Source: Diphasiastrum complanatum
Taxonomy: Eukaryota; Streptophyta; Lycopodiopsida; Lycopodiales; Lycopodiaceae
Reading direction: 5' to 3'
NCBI GenBank assembly: GCA_029204225.1
Contig: CM055092.1
Location: 70,782,453-70,846,452 of the forward strand
DNA length: 64,000 nt
The position numbers were made by a program, and so were the translations under genes. Of the stretch, positions 9,684 to 21,195 are shown one piece after another. The notes below the pieces were generated by a model, which did not search any database, was not told where the DNA came from, and worked only from the letters and a program-made list of their open reading frames with translations. Numbering within the stretch: position 1 is the first letter of the stretch; the number at the start of each line of letters is the position of its first letter.

Positions 9684-10137
9684 CCGTGGGCTAAAATAAT
9701 AGAGTATTATGAAACGGATGCCAAAACTTTCATGTATATTGACTCACAGCTACAACGTCAATACCAACACATATGTATTGTCAATTCACAACCATTTCAA
9801 ACAACAATGATGATCCAAATTAAACTACATTGAGGAGTGGACATCCATAAGAGGCTCATTGGCCCCACAAGTGACTCGTACGTAACGAGGGGTGCCTCTT
9901 CTATGAAGAGACCAAAGAGGAACATGATGTGTAGGCCCATGGCAGTCCTTGAGTCTGACGGTTCGTAGCATCGAAGAGAGAAAAAGATGTTGCTACTTCG
10001 AACTCTACACTTCAAAGTGGTTACTTGTTGAATCCAAATGAACCTCATGCAACCTTTTAGAGTTATTGAGTTTGAAATAGCAGACACACTTTTCTCATTT
10101 CGATGTGGTGGACCATGAGGTTCAAGAACGTCAACGG
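9681..10137. other. No recognisable feature
   Basis: Sequence between the TC tract and the copia LTR. A 96-codon minus-strand open frame (9797-10087) shows no domain and is probably chance. Confidence 0.4.
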
Positions 10138-11335
10138 TGTTGGATTTATCTCTCCTACTCTCCTAAATTCTATTTTAATCTGTCTCCATTCATGCTGCAT
10201 TTTTACTCATGTTGTCGCACAGTCTGCGTATTTACATGTAAAATAAGACAAACGAATAAAACGCGACTGTTTGATTAAATACAAGTAAATTTCCACAAGC
10301 GAAAAAAACGTGACACTGTGTTTTTACACGTGATTTGTGAGGCGAAAAAGGTGATACTGACTTACAAAATGCCGAAGGTGCCCTAAGAAAAGCGAAGGCA
10401 CCCTATAAATCAAATCCTAAGGCATTTCGTTAGAGTGTCGCATTTTTCGCATCTTCACCAACGTTCATTTCAGCAAAGGCTGACATCGCGGCCTCTTCAC
10501 GCTCATCCCATGCAACTAGGCTAACAGATTTGACAACGACAGCAGCCACCCACAATATCCTACAGACAACACATCGACTTTGTACTTTCTTCATCTGCAC
10601 ACCTGTAAAATTGTATATATATTGAATACCACTTTCGTATTCAGTGCATGTGTGTAAAATAATAGCATCAGAATCTTATCAGAGATAGACAAAATAGATG
10701 CCTTGCGCATTGATTCTTTTGTATTGTCAATAATAGGTTCATTCCTTTTATAGATTGAATTAGCTTTGTAGAACCACGGTTTCGTCCGCTATTGTCTTGT
10801 GCTCCGCAACATTATTGACATGTATATTTTGCTATACTTAGTCTGATAACAGCTCTGTTATTCTGCGTTCAGATTTGTGTCAAGATTGCTATGTTTTTTC
10901 TTCATTCTGTCTGACTCTCTTGTTGCCCAATCTGGTAATCTGTTCTTAGCGAATTATTATTAGTCTAGTTGTTGACGACTAATATTTAGACTTGTCTTTC
11001 GCGAATCATTCGCGACTGATTATCAGTCGAGCTCAATCTAGCTCTTCGCGAATCATTTGCAACAAATAATTTGTCTAGCTGTTCACGACAAATTATTCTT
11101 CTGATGTTTTGGCTACGTAATCAGATCGACCGTGATCTCTATCACTAATGTTCTGTTCGTTTCTGATAGGCGTAGTCATGCTTAGGGAAAGAGTAATATA
11201 GCTCATTTCGCTGCACACGAACACTTCTTGTTCGAGTTTGTTTTTTATTCGAGTTTCGAGTTCGCTTCTCTTCGTGTTCGTTTTCTTTTCGAGCTATTTT
11301 CGTTTCTCACACTCACACACCCTCTTTCTCCAACA
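10138..11335 (+). repeat. 5' LTR of copia element B
   Basis: 1,198-bp LTR beginning TGTTGGA and ending TCCAACA, a 7-bp perfect terminal inverted repeat, followed immediately by a tRNA-iMet primer binding site. The region 10930-11100 holds iterated TTCGCGAATCATT-like and AATTATT-like phrases. The partner 3' LTR is absent because the element is truncated at about 12465. The 5-bp flank on the left is TCAACGG-side sequence with no partner to test. Confidence 0.85.
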
Positions 11336-11347
11336 TGGTATCAGAGC
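11336..11347 (+). other. Primer binding site (tRNA-iMet)
   Basis: TGGTATCAGAGC directly follows the LTR. It is the standard copia priming site complementary to the 3' end of the initiator Met tRNA. Confidence 0.9.
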
Positions 11348-11488
11348 TGTTTTCGTAGCCTGATAAGCTTCCACAGTACAAGACTCTACTAGCCGATAGA
11401 GTGTTGTCTTCTTGTTCTGTAACTCAGTGCCAAATTTTCATACTTAAGTCACTGATAGTTTTTCCTATCACTTAGATTAATCTTCCAC

Positions 11489-12468
11489 ATGGATTATCAA
11501 GATAAAGCCAGTCCCATCATGGACAAGCTTGATGGAGCCAATTACCCTCTGTGGAAATTTAAGATGAAAACTATACTAAGGCTAAAGATTTGTATGATGT
11601 CATTACAAGTGCAGAAGAAAAACCCAAAGCAGACGATGCATCAATCGCCAGATGGAAGCTGAAGGATGGAAAGGCTTTCGCGCTGATCATCCTCAACATT
11701 ACGAATACCCAGATCGGCCATGTATCCGAGGCCCAAACATCGAAAGAAGTCTGGGATATCTTGAGCACACTATACGAAGTGTGAGATATAGCTTCCAAGC
11801 TACATCTCAAGAAGAAATTTTACTCCCTCAAGATGGCGAATGGTGATTCTCTGCAGAATCACATCAATCAATCAAGAACCTGCTAAGGCAAATGGCTGCT
11901 GTTGGATCTGTCATAGATGACCAAGACGCAGTGATGCAACTGCTTACAAGCTTGCCAAGCTCATACGACAGTTGGGTGATGATCATCACGACACATTCAG
12001 AAATCACACTTTCGAGAGTCATTACTATGTTGTTGCAGGAAGACACGCGGAGGAACGAAGCCTCAAGTTACTCAGTTGATTCTCACGCTTTATACAACAA
12101 CAAGAGCACGACTAAGCAAAAGAAGAAGAAAGGCCCGAGGCAATCAAAGCCAGACCAGAAACCAGCGTAGCACAAAGAACAATCGAATCCGTAGACGAAT
12201 AAGAAGTTGTTATGCAGATACTGCAAGTGAAACAACCACGAAATTCAAGACTGCCGGATACTGCAAGCAAAGAACAACATCAAGGGGCAGTCGAGTCAAG
12301 TGACAGCTACAGCTGCAGAAGCTCCACAACCTATTCAAGAAGCGGATCATGATGCCTTTATGGCCAGCCATCAAGGAGCATCCGAGGACAGTTCTTGGTT
12401 CCAGGATTCTAGGGCCACTCAAAACATGACCAGTCTCATTGGCTATTTCGAGTCCTATACACAACATG
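11489..12468 (+). pseudogene. Copia element B gag and start of protease
   Basis: ATG at 11489 gives MDYQDKASPIMDKLDGANYP, then LWKFKMKTIL, the usual copia gag start (LNGxNYxxWKxxM). After a frameshift comes KDLYDVITSAEEKP...SKEVWDILSTLYE (UBN2-type gag), a stop, then LHLKKKFYSLKM and LLTSLPSSYDSWV. The CCHC knuckle (CRYCK-stop-NNHEIQDC) contains a TGA. The protease start SSWFQDSRATQNMT has S-R in place of the catalytic DSGA. It joins truncated Athila LTR sequence at 12465. Same family as the copia element at the right edge of the window, which shares the spacing of CRxCKxxNHxIQDCRILQA. Confidence 0.85.
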
Positions 12469-13080
12469 AATGGAAGATTCACATCTAACTCTACATCCAT
12501 TAATTCTAAGTATTAACACTACATCCACTAACACTAGATCCACAACAAAGATAGCTTACTCTTTCTCTCTCTCTCTTTATCTCTCTTAAAAAGTATAATA
12601 ACATGCAATCCCAATAACAATCAGATCCAACAATTAGCAAAATCCAAATAAACATGAGAGACGGAGGAAAAGTAATAGAGAGGAAGGACATTCATCAATT
12701 CATTTCACAAGAGAACCAATCTGCTTTATTGAAATGAGAAAATGAACATGTGTAGGAACTCGAGTTGATCTCTTTTTATAGTAGAGAGGAGGACCCTGGC
12801 CTCTGAATCCTATTGGTCCATTTCTTCCTCTCTAATTATTTAAATTTAAAAAATAGTGGAAACCATCCAAATTGGAGGGAAACCCAACTTTATTCACTAG
12901 CTTGACATTTAGGCCCTGCGACATTAAAAGTCTCGCAAAAAGGCCTAAAGTCCTTTTATTAATTTGTAAGTAATCAAATAACTATGTGATCATCGGGTTG
13001 GACTCACACGCAGGGTGCCAAATCCCTCTCATTTATTAACTAGGGTTAGGGTTGCCTTGGGATTCGCAAACCCTCCAACA
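12465..13080 (-). repeat. Truncated 3' LTR of the Athila/Tat-type element
   Basis: 616 bp matching 20364-20984 of the intact LTR, ending CTCCAACA on the plus strand. Includes CT-rich tracts near 12562. The polypurine-type sequence on the internal side reads TTTTGGTAGGGAA on the minus strand (13081-13096). Confidence 0.85.
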
Positions 13081-13584
13081 GTATTCCCTACCAAAATTGG
13101 TGGCGGTCCCATGACACCTGCGAGATGCAGTTATTGGGGACTATTATTGGCTTCGCGACGAATCTTTATTAAATGGTACTGCACCTTCTCCATAAAGTCG
13201 AGTCGGGCAGTATTAAAATCCGGGTTATGTAGATTGTGATTTTGTCCATAGCCAATCCCAAATCCTTCCATTTATTTCGTATCGGCATCGATAGATAATA
13301 CAGATCTACTCGCTCCTGATAGATTCCGAAGTTTTCTAAAAAATGGTAACTTTCCATGCCGGCTAGTCTCCCAATGCGGGTATTTTGTCCACTTCTTTGT
13401 CGGCCTCTATTTCAAAGCTCTTGAACTTAAGGACCCAACCACCACGCGAGGACTCATGAGGATGTTGCGCTAGAAAACTTTGGATCTGGTCTTCGACGCT
13501 GATGGGCCTTCTGAATAACGGTGTGGTCCTTGTTTAGGATGGACCCGGTTGCACTACCTGTAAAAGTGGCAGTTGTTCTTCTAT
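13081..13584 (-). other. Spacer between 3' ORF and 3' LTR
   Basis: Untranslated 3' region of the Athila/Tat-type element. It includes the polypurine stretch next to the LTR and no coding motif that I can see. Confidence 0.5.
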
Positions 13585-15660
13585 TTATGGAGCTCCCCCC
13601 TGGTCCATGCCCGAATCCAGCCTTGTATCCATTGGTACTACAGTTTGGTGCGGAGGGGAGAATTGCGGCATGACCGGAACTAGAATTTGTGGTCCGGCTT
13701 CCAACACCTGAGCGGTTGCTTTTTCGTAGGCATTGATAGTTGCTTTAGCCTTTTCCAACTCAATCGAAACTGCTCCTTTGAACCTGTCAAAGCGGCCTTG
13801 GAATCCCTGAAGGGCCACTTTGTAAGTTTCTAATTTTTTGAACAAATACGCGATCTCCATTGGAGTTACCGGATGATCTGATATTTGCATCTGAAGATAC
13901 GCATCACGCTCAAAGGTGGTCGCATCCAATTCACCTTGGAGACGTGTCTGATCATGCTCCGCCATCTGCAGTTGACCTTGTAGCAGCTGCACTTGTTGCT
14001 TTGCATCCTGCACGGCCTTGTCCACCTGATCTTGTGCGGTTGTCAGGGCATTCTGTAGGGAGCTGACATATCCTTCGAGGCGATCAGCCTGTTGCTGTGT
14101 TGTCTTCTTTTCAGCTTCAGATTTGTTTTTGTGCTGTTTGGCGATCTTCAATTCTCGATCCAGTTGAACAATCTTCTAGCTGATGAGAGTGCTTTCGGAT
14201 CCCATGTCTGAAATTCTCTACTCCATTTCTTTTTTCTTGTCAAGCATAGACTGGATTACTTGTGCAAGGCTTGAGACCAACCTGAGAGCATCACCAGAAT
14301 CTACTGTCGTGGAGGCGACAACAGTAGTAGGACCTGATGGTACTGTCCTTGGTTGGCGTGAGACAAGTGCCGATAATTTTTCTTCTTCAAAAACATCTTT
14401 TTCTTCAAAGCCCTTAGGCATTCTGGCGTCGAACTGCTTCGATGATTTCACAGTTTGGTCGACCCAAAGTGTGGCTAGGGTGCCTTTAGCTTGAAGTTGT
14501 TGGCATGAATCTTCAACACCGACAGTAGTATCATGGATTTGTTTGAATCCTCTTACAGAGGATTGGAGTTCAAAGGGCACATGGATCTGGGGCATTTCAA
14601 AAACTTTGGAGACCCCAAGAGCGTCGGAATCATTGAACATATCCATAAAGTATTGTGTGTTTGGTGAAACAGCTTCGGTGTGCGGGGGTGAGGTGGCCTG
14701 AGCAGCTGTGATGGGAATGGTAGCATCAATAGTCACAGACTGTCCTTGAGTGGAAGCAGAGGTGGGGGGAATAGAAAGTTCAGTGTGAACAGCAGCAGGG
14801 GGAGGAAGCGTAGCTGACGATGTATGCTTAATACGACATTGTGACGCGGAAGGCGAGTTAGGAATGACGATCTCGCTGCCTGGACGACGTCGACTATGTG
14901 AACTGGAGGCCTGGTGGGATGACTCGGTCGGTGCTTCTTCATAAACCGAAAGTACAAAATCCAGGTGGAAGCCATGGATTTTGTTTTCAAGGTGGGAGGC
15001 CGCTAGAAGAGACAACAAGGAGCCAGCAGCGAACTGCTGCTTGGTATTACTCTTAATAGCTCGCTTGAGCTCACTAGAAACAGTCTTGAACCAATTATAT
15101 GGTTCAAGAGGGGCCTTGGCTATCTTGGCATAGAACTCAATTATCGTATGTAGGATTTGAGAAGTGATGCGGTCTTTCCTAAGGTTTCCAACCATCAGAA
15201 AGTTATTCAGAAGCTGGGCAACAACGTATATGGCAGGCTCAGTGATGGCATCGAGGAGATAGTCGTCATTGGTCCAATGCAAATCATTTGTTAGGTCGAT
15301 GTAAGGCTTAATAGCCTGTTTGGCCTACTTATGGTTGGGTGAGGCTTGGGTACCAGATGCTATACTTATGGCAGCAAGGGCGGCCTCAGTAACACGCACC
15401 TTGTGTGTGGCTCCCTGGAACGTGATTTAAAACTTGGATTTCTCTTCCTTCCACGTACTGAAGGCAAGAGCGATGAAATCCATGTTGATTCTCCCAAAAA
15501 AGCCTCTCTCATGAATACCCATTACAGTAAGCAGAGGCTCCGCAAGGGTCATCCACTGAGTGACCATGCTTGTGCTAGGAAGTATCATGATATCCGTTGC
15601 AGATGGGACATCACAATGGATAGTATAACGAGGAGACTGGGATGTATCTGTGGAAGACAT
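13585..15660 (-). pseudogene. Large 3' accessory ORF with coiled-coil C-terminus
   Basis: A single reading frame of about 692 codons from ATG at 15660 (MSSTDTSQSPRYTIH), interrupted by only four in-frame stops (near 15429, 15327, 14220 and 14175) and no frameshift. The N-terminal 200 residues are globular-looking (MDFIALAFSTWKEE, YVVAQLLNNFLMVGNLRKD). They are followed by about 200 residues of Ser/Pro/Thr-rich disordered linker and a long C-terminal coiled coil (ADRLEGYVSSLQNALTTAQ, then QLLQGQLQMAE). It sits where Athila-type elements carry an env-like or accessory ORF. The architecture resembles plant transposon proteins of unknown role found with Tat/Athila elements; no enzymatic motif and no clear membrane segment are visible. 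A protein of similar layout is at 60.3 kb. Confidence 0.65.
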
Positions 15661-16142
15661 GATGATCAGATACAAAAAGTAAGACGCACGAATGTATATT
15701 AGAAAACAGTTTAGAAAGTTTGGAAGGCTTTGGTCGCGAGAAGAATTCGCAACAGCTTCGCTAGCACAAGTGAGGAATGAATCGAATTCAGCCACCTTAT
15801 AGGTGAATATGGAGGATCCATTACACTGAATACTAGTTTGGCAGATTAGTTTCGAACAAAAATTTGCAAGCATGTACAGTAATGTGAAAATAGGCTATAA
15901 AAATCTCGGCGAAGGTTTCTGAGGATCTGAACCTATCAAACGAACGTTTTCTAGGGTTGGCGAAGGATGAACCTTCGCCCAGGAGGGTCCTTTGCCCAAG
16001 TACTACAATAAATGCATTTTTTCAAGATCTAAGGCTATGGCCAATCTAATTTTGACATTTTAAGACCATCTAGCATGTTAGTGAAGGTTCATAAAGAGAG
16101 TAAGGTGCTCGACGAAGGTTTCCAAAATGGCATATTGCTTGA
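15661..16142 (-). other. Spacer replacing RT and integrase
   Basis: Non-coding sequence between protease and the 3' ORF. It holds two copies of the CTCG-CGAAGGTTTC-type motif (15905-15921, 16107-16123) that also recurs in the element leader, and a CGAAGGATGAACCTTCGCC inverted repeat near 15961. Confidence 0.55.
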
Positions 16143-17035
16143 TCATTCGTCTGACTCAATCTTTTGAGGAGGATTGTCCCATTTCAGGACCATATTATAA
16201 TGTTGCTTGGCTTGTTTCTTCGTCATTGACTCTGTGATCTTGTCTTTCTTCAATATGACTGCTTTGGGTGGTTTTATTGTTGGTTCATCAGGAACATTAC
16301 GCACTCCAAATCTGGTCAGATCCATATGATTTAGAATCTGCTCATCCGTAAGTTCTGCATTGTCATCATAAGTCAAGGCATGACTCACAAGAATGAGGTC
16401 ATCTTCAATTGGATCTGGTAGGTTCCGTTGATATCCAAGCTACATTTAACACATTCAATGGAAAAGTGATCGGTGTATCCAAGGTTCGATCCAATAAAAA
16501 AATCTTGCTCAAATCTGACTGATTATCTTGTTGACACATATATCCTGTTGTATAATCAATCATTGCAAGAGCTTCATTCCAATTGATAGTATCTGTTTGA
16601 GAATCGTAATGAACTCCCAAATTTTTCCCTGGTTAGTCACAAGTATGATCCGTTGTTGATGGATCATCATCCTCTTTTTGAACCACTGGTTCGATAATTC
16701 AAGTTGCAGGATCAACTTTGACTGCACGTTCACGATTTTCAAAAGTGATTTTTCTAGTACCCTAGTTATGAATTACTTGCGCAACTCGTAACCATGGACG
16801 TCCCAATAGGACTCGGTAGACATTTGGTGCTTCTGGTAAATCCATTACTATGAAAGTAATGACGAACTGTACTCCTGCAATTCTGACAGGTATATCTTTC
16901 ACCATTCCTCGCCGACGAACTGTCGTTTAATCAGTTAGCTTAATGGCAAAAGTCACAGGCTTGATCTTTGTAAGGCCCCATTTTGCACATAGCTTTGTAG
17001 AAATTAGGTTAATCCTGAACCGCCATCTATCACAG
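16143..17035 (-). pseudogene. Aspartic protease and linker of the Athila/Tat-type element
   Basis: The minus strand reads AVIDGGSGLTLISTKLCAKW, then KDIPVRIAGVQFVITFIVMD and VLLGRPWLRVAQVIHN: a retropepsin with DGGS at the active site. It is followed by the HYDSQT...NEALAMID and LDTPITF linker and the MDLTRFGVRNVP block. Collinear with the plus-strand copy at 5.5-6.3 kb. At least three frame breaks or stops. The sequence ends where RT should begin. Confidence 0.78.
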
Positions 17036-17689
17036 CTGCTTCCTTAGAAATTTGTCTATGTTGTATCAGTAGGGTGATATTCTTCTGTTCACTTTCCCAA
17101 GCTGATCCGACATAGAGTACTTCATTAGATTCTTCAAATCCAGCACAAAAAAGTGGCTCTTGATGGATTCTGGTTCTGCTTGAGCTAACTTTTGAGCTAA
17201 ATTTCTTTTGCTTTTGGCACCAACTTCAGGAACTCTCCCTATGAAATATTGATCTTACTAGATAAAATATTATTAGTAGTTCTGTTTGTGGCGCTTCCAG
17301 TTCAGTCATCTTGAAAGGTTCTTCATGATGATGCAACTGATCATTCATATCTGTATGTGAATTTCTTGGTGGTTGCAATGGTGAAGAATGAACTTCGGTT
17401 GTTGCTTTAGCAGCTTCAAGCTCCTCTTCTTCTTACAGATGTTTAATCCACTGCCTCATGTCCTGATATCTTCTTTTTTCTACATGAAGATTGGGATAGA
17501 CTCCAGATGCTGTTGGTATATCGTTCAATGGTATAGAATCAGCAGGTACTGGATCCGCTACTAGTTCTTTCTGCTTCCGTGCTGTGGTGACCACCATCAA
17601 GGGTACACTTGATTTATTCTGAGCTACTGGTCTTCGCTTGATTGTTATCAGATTTACAGGAGCTATAGTTGGTGGTGGATTTGGTCTTG

Positions 17690-18999
17690 TTGGACAGTCT
17701 TTACAACAATGCCCATAACCACAGTCACGACATAATGGTACAAATTTGTCTTTATTTGGACATTCTGCAACTCTGTGATTTTCTCCACATGCAAAGCATC
17801 CAAGCGGTGCTCTGGTCCAGTTTCTAGATGCTTGTTGTTGCGCGACAGCATAAATTGCATACTGTTTTGAAGATCCACCTTCTTGATCATTACCATAGTT
17901 CCATCAAATTGGCAGGAGGAGCAGGGTGCTTTGGTGGTGCAGGTAAGGCGAAACATTCCGGGTATCCAAGAGCAAATTGTCGAGGTCTAGCTGCTAGATT
18001 TCCTCCATACTGTGGTCCTCGATATCCCATTTGGGCATACCGTTGTTGAATTATCCGAGGATTGAAGTTGCAAAAAGCAGTCTCATGATCTGGCGAATTA
18101 CACAAATGGCATACACTGATTTCCATTTGTTTTTTCAATTGAGGACACTCATTCACTGTGTGATTTCCTGTATAAATAGAACACCAGACATTCTCCCTGG
18201 TAGGAAAAGTCTTCACAAACTTTTCAGGTTCCTTGTTCGCTTGTCTGTGGAAATCTTGCAATGCTTTGATCTTCTCATCAAATTGCGACTGCAACTTTTC
18301 CATCTATTTCTGCTGGTTCTTCTCGAGTTTTTTGAACTCATTGAGTATCATTTCTGCAGTCGCGTTGACATTTGTTGATGCAATAGTGGTGGATGTTGTA
18401 GAAGTCTACCCTGCTGTATAAGGCAACATACTGATATTCGGCTCATCATTTGAATCTTCATCCTCCTCCCGAATTGCATCGTCCATAGCATTTTGCAAGA
18501 GTGCGTACTCATTATGGCATTTCAGCTCACGTTTGATCCGTTTAGGTAAACCTGACAAAAACCACATAATCATCGCATTTTCGTTAATTAGTTCAGGTTC
18601 ACACTCAGATATGAGGCGTTTCACCCGTTCAATGTAATCTCAAACCATTTCCTGCTTTCCCATTTTAATTTTACTTAAAAGTAGGAAAGGGTCTTCCATA
18701 AACTTTCGAGGTCTGAACCATGTAATAAGGGCTCGTTTAACAACCTCCCAATCTGCACGCTCAGTTTCATCTTGATTATAGTACCAATCTTGTGCTGCGC
18801 CTGTTAAGGCCATAGGAAAAAGCTTAAGTTTATCTTGAGGGAAAATTTTGCCATAGACTTCATAGGATTTAGCATAGATCTGAAGAGATCTTACTGTATC
18901 TGTTAATCCATTGTATTTGGGTAGATCCAAATGGGGTGCTCTTCTAACAATGATTGGATTGACTTCCTGAGGAGCACCTCCAGGGGCAGCCATCTTCAC
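17690..18999 (-). pseudogene. Gag with up to four CCHC knuckles
   Basis: Starts MKMAAPGGAPQEVNP (18999), then RAPHLDLPKYNGLTD and LFPMALTGAAQDWYYN, a typical retrotransposon gag capsid region; FLSGLPKRIKREL follows. The nucleocapsid part is unusual. Two finger-like blocks appear near 18147-18185 (CSIYTGNHTVNEC, second Cys changed to Tyr) and 18070-18111 (CHLCNSPDHETAFC, CX2CX4HX4C). After a frameshift, two more follow at about 17760-17798 (CFACGENHRVAEC) and 17697-17733 (CRDCGYGHCCKDC), both CX2CX3HX4C. Three or more frame breaks. Sequence from 17036 to 17689 is the gag-protease linker with no motif. Confidence 0.75.
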
Positions 19000-20219
19000 A
19001 AATTCAAATCAAGCAAACAATGAGATTGGATCTAGATTTTTCAATCAAAACTATCTCAGATCAGATCTGCTAGATCTATTCCACTTTTTAAGAATCTGAT
19101 TTCTATATCGTGAAAAAGATTTCGAAATTCAATCAATTGATACTTCTGAAAAATGAAAAATTTCACAAAATCCAAATCAGAATGTATTACATTTGACCCA
19201 GATTTTGACAGAGACTTGATCTGGAAAATTAGAACCTAAAAATAGAATTGGTGAAGGTTCTCTACGTGAAGATTGGCTCGACGAACGTCCAACAGTGCTA
19301 TTTTGGAAGAAAAAAAATTCTTTGATCAATTTTCTGACAATTTTCTAAGAAAATAACCTTCACCGAACTCTCAGATGCAAAATATGACACAGATAAAGCT
19401 ATGATAAACTCGGTGAAGGTTTCTGACACAAGAAAATACAATTTATGTAGTTTGACGAGGGTAAAAGTCAAGATTTTCTATGATTTGGACAAGAAGAATG
19501 TTCGCCGAACTCAAAAATAGTTTTTTTTTATTATAAATAGAATGTTCTGGAAACTCGACAAAGGTTTTGGCGAAGAATCATGAGTATTACTGGTATTTTT
19601 GCAAAAAAGAGATTTTTTTGGTAAAAATATGGCAATATGACAGTTGATCCTCTGAAAAAACCTTCTATTTTTGGTATTATTTTTTGACGACCTTGAAGTA
19701 GATAGATCTGAATCACACCTATGCACAGTGAATCGGGCGAAAGTTCTTTTTCTATATTTTTAGGGTTTTGGTGATTTTTTGGATGTTTTTTGATGTTTTT
19801 CTGATGTTTCTAAAAATCTGTTGTAAAGGATTGTTCGCCCTTCAAACTGAAGGTTCTGTGATCAAAACTGAAGGTGTCTGCAACTCGACAAAGGTTTCTT
19901 GAAAGAGGGCAAGAAGTTATCAGCTTTGATGACGATTTTTTTACCTCCTTTTGACTAAAATCTGGCAGATTTGACCAATTTTTGTTATTTTTTTTAATAT
20001 CTCAGATCCTAATGAATCTTAAGATTGGTGATCTGAATAGCTTTCTCTGTTATACAATCAGATTAGATTTCAAACAAGCAAATCCACTCAAATCAAGCAA
20101 AATCACTCCCAAACTAACCCTAAATGCAGATCTAGCACTATTCATGCAACGACGAGATGCCTAATGCAAGCTAACCATCCACAAAACATGCTGCAAACTA
20201 AAAATTTGGCATAGCTCCC
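19000..20219 (-). other. Leader of the Athila/Tat-type element
   Basis: Long untranslated leader between PBS and gag. An ACTCG-GAAGGTTT-like motif recurs at 19408-19427, 19553-19570 and 19882-19898, with weaker copies near 19246 and 19840. Otherwise AT-rich without coding potential. Confidence 0.6.
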
Positions 20220-20237
20220 CGGCAACGGCGCCAAAAT
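20220..20237 (-). other. Primer binding site, TGGCGCC type
   Basis: The minus strand reads TGGCGCCGTTGCCGGGGAG a few bases inside the LTR. This PBS is known from Athila/Tat elements, usually assigned to tRNA-Asp. Confidence 0.85.
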
Positions 20238-20984
20238 TGTAGTGGGTTTCTTTCCTTGCCTAACCTGAATCCAAGATCTAATCAATCTAGCATCAAAGAG
20301 ACGAAGTTAGTTGTCATGCATAGATTTGTTCCCATGAGAGCAATAGTATAGTTCAGATTTCAGCATGAATCGAAGATTCACATCTAACTTTACATCCATT
20401 AACCCTAAGTATTAACACTACATCCACTAACACTAGATCCACAACAAAGATAGCTTACTCTTTCTCTTTCTCTCTCTCTCTCTCTCTCATAAAAAATATA
20501 ACAACATGCAATTCCAATAACAATCAGATCCAACAATTAGCAAAATCCAAATAAACATGAGAGATGGAGGAAAAGTAAAAGAGATCAAGGACATTCATTA
20601 ATCCATTTCACAAGATAACCAATCTGCTTTATTGAAATGGGGAAATGAACATGTGTAGGAACTCGAGTTGCTCCCTTTTGATAGTAGAGTGGAGGACCAT
20701 GGCCTCTGAATCCTATTGGTCCATTTCTTCCTCTCTAATTATTCAAATTTAAAAAGAGTGGGAACAATCCAAATTGGAGGAAAACCCAACTTTATTCACT
20801 AACTTGACATTTAGGCCCTGCAACATTAAAAGTCCCGCAAAAAGGCCTAAAGTCCTTTTATTGACTTGTAACTAATCAAATAACTATGTGATCATCGAGT
20901 TGGACTTACACATGCAGGGTGCCAAATCCCTCTCACTTATTAAGTAGGGTTAGGGTTTCCTTGGAATCCGCAAACCCTCCAACA
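20238..20984 (-). repeat. 5' LTR of the Athila/Tat-type element
   Basis: 747-bp LTR, beginning TGTAGTGGG and ending TCCAACA on the plus strand. Contains a TC-rich tract near 20462-20488. Its right flank is CTTCC, directly joined to the second SINE-like copy. The matching left flank is lost. Confidence 0.85.
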
Positions 20985-21195
20985 CTTCCTACACCATAGA
21001 TTAGTTTGTGCTTTTTGTGAAGGGTGTGGATTTCAATCCCACCTTCTTGCAAGTAGCCAATAGGAAGGAAGGGGCAAGGGCCACCTCAAAGATAAAAAGG
21101 CACCATTTGTAACCATTTTACATGCTAATAGAGAGGAGGAGACTCTACTATTTTGTGAGCTCAAGCATCCTCAAGTGCTAATCCATCTTGTTTAT
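20985..21195 (+). repeat. Candidate tRNA-derived SINE, copy 2
   Basis: Same repeat as 4926-5130, including the A-box-like TAGATTAGTTTG and the GTGGATTTCAATCCCACC T-arm-like hairpin. It starts exactly at the LTR edge, so the Athila/Tat-type element may have inserted into it or at its border. Confidence 0.5.

Larger units (their letters stand above)
12465..20984 (-). mobile_element. Non-autonomous Athila/Tat-type LTR element
   Basis: Minus-strand LTR element: 5' LTR 20984-20238, PBS of the TGGCGCC type, about 1.2 kb leader, gag with zinc knuckles, protease, then a large 3' ORF and a truncated 3' LTR. RT, RNase H and integrase are absent between protease (ending about 16.1 kb) and the 3' ORF (starting 15660), so it would depend on another element for mobility. 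The PBS type, DGGS protease, ILLGRPWL-like motif and extra 3' ORF agree with the Athila/Tat branch of Ty3/gypsy. The left 126 bp of the 3' LTR are missing at a junction with copia element B that shares CATGAAT. Confidence 0.82.

Noticed and set aside
9797-10087. 96-codon minus-strand frame
   Set aside because: No domain, low-complexity hydrophobic composition and no neighbouring exon.
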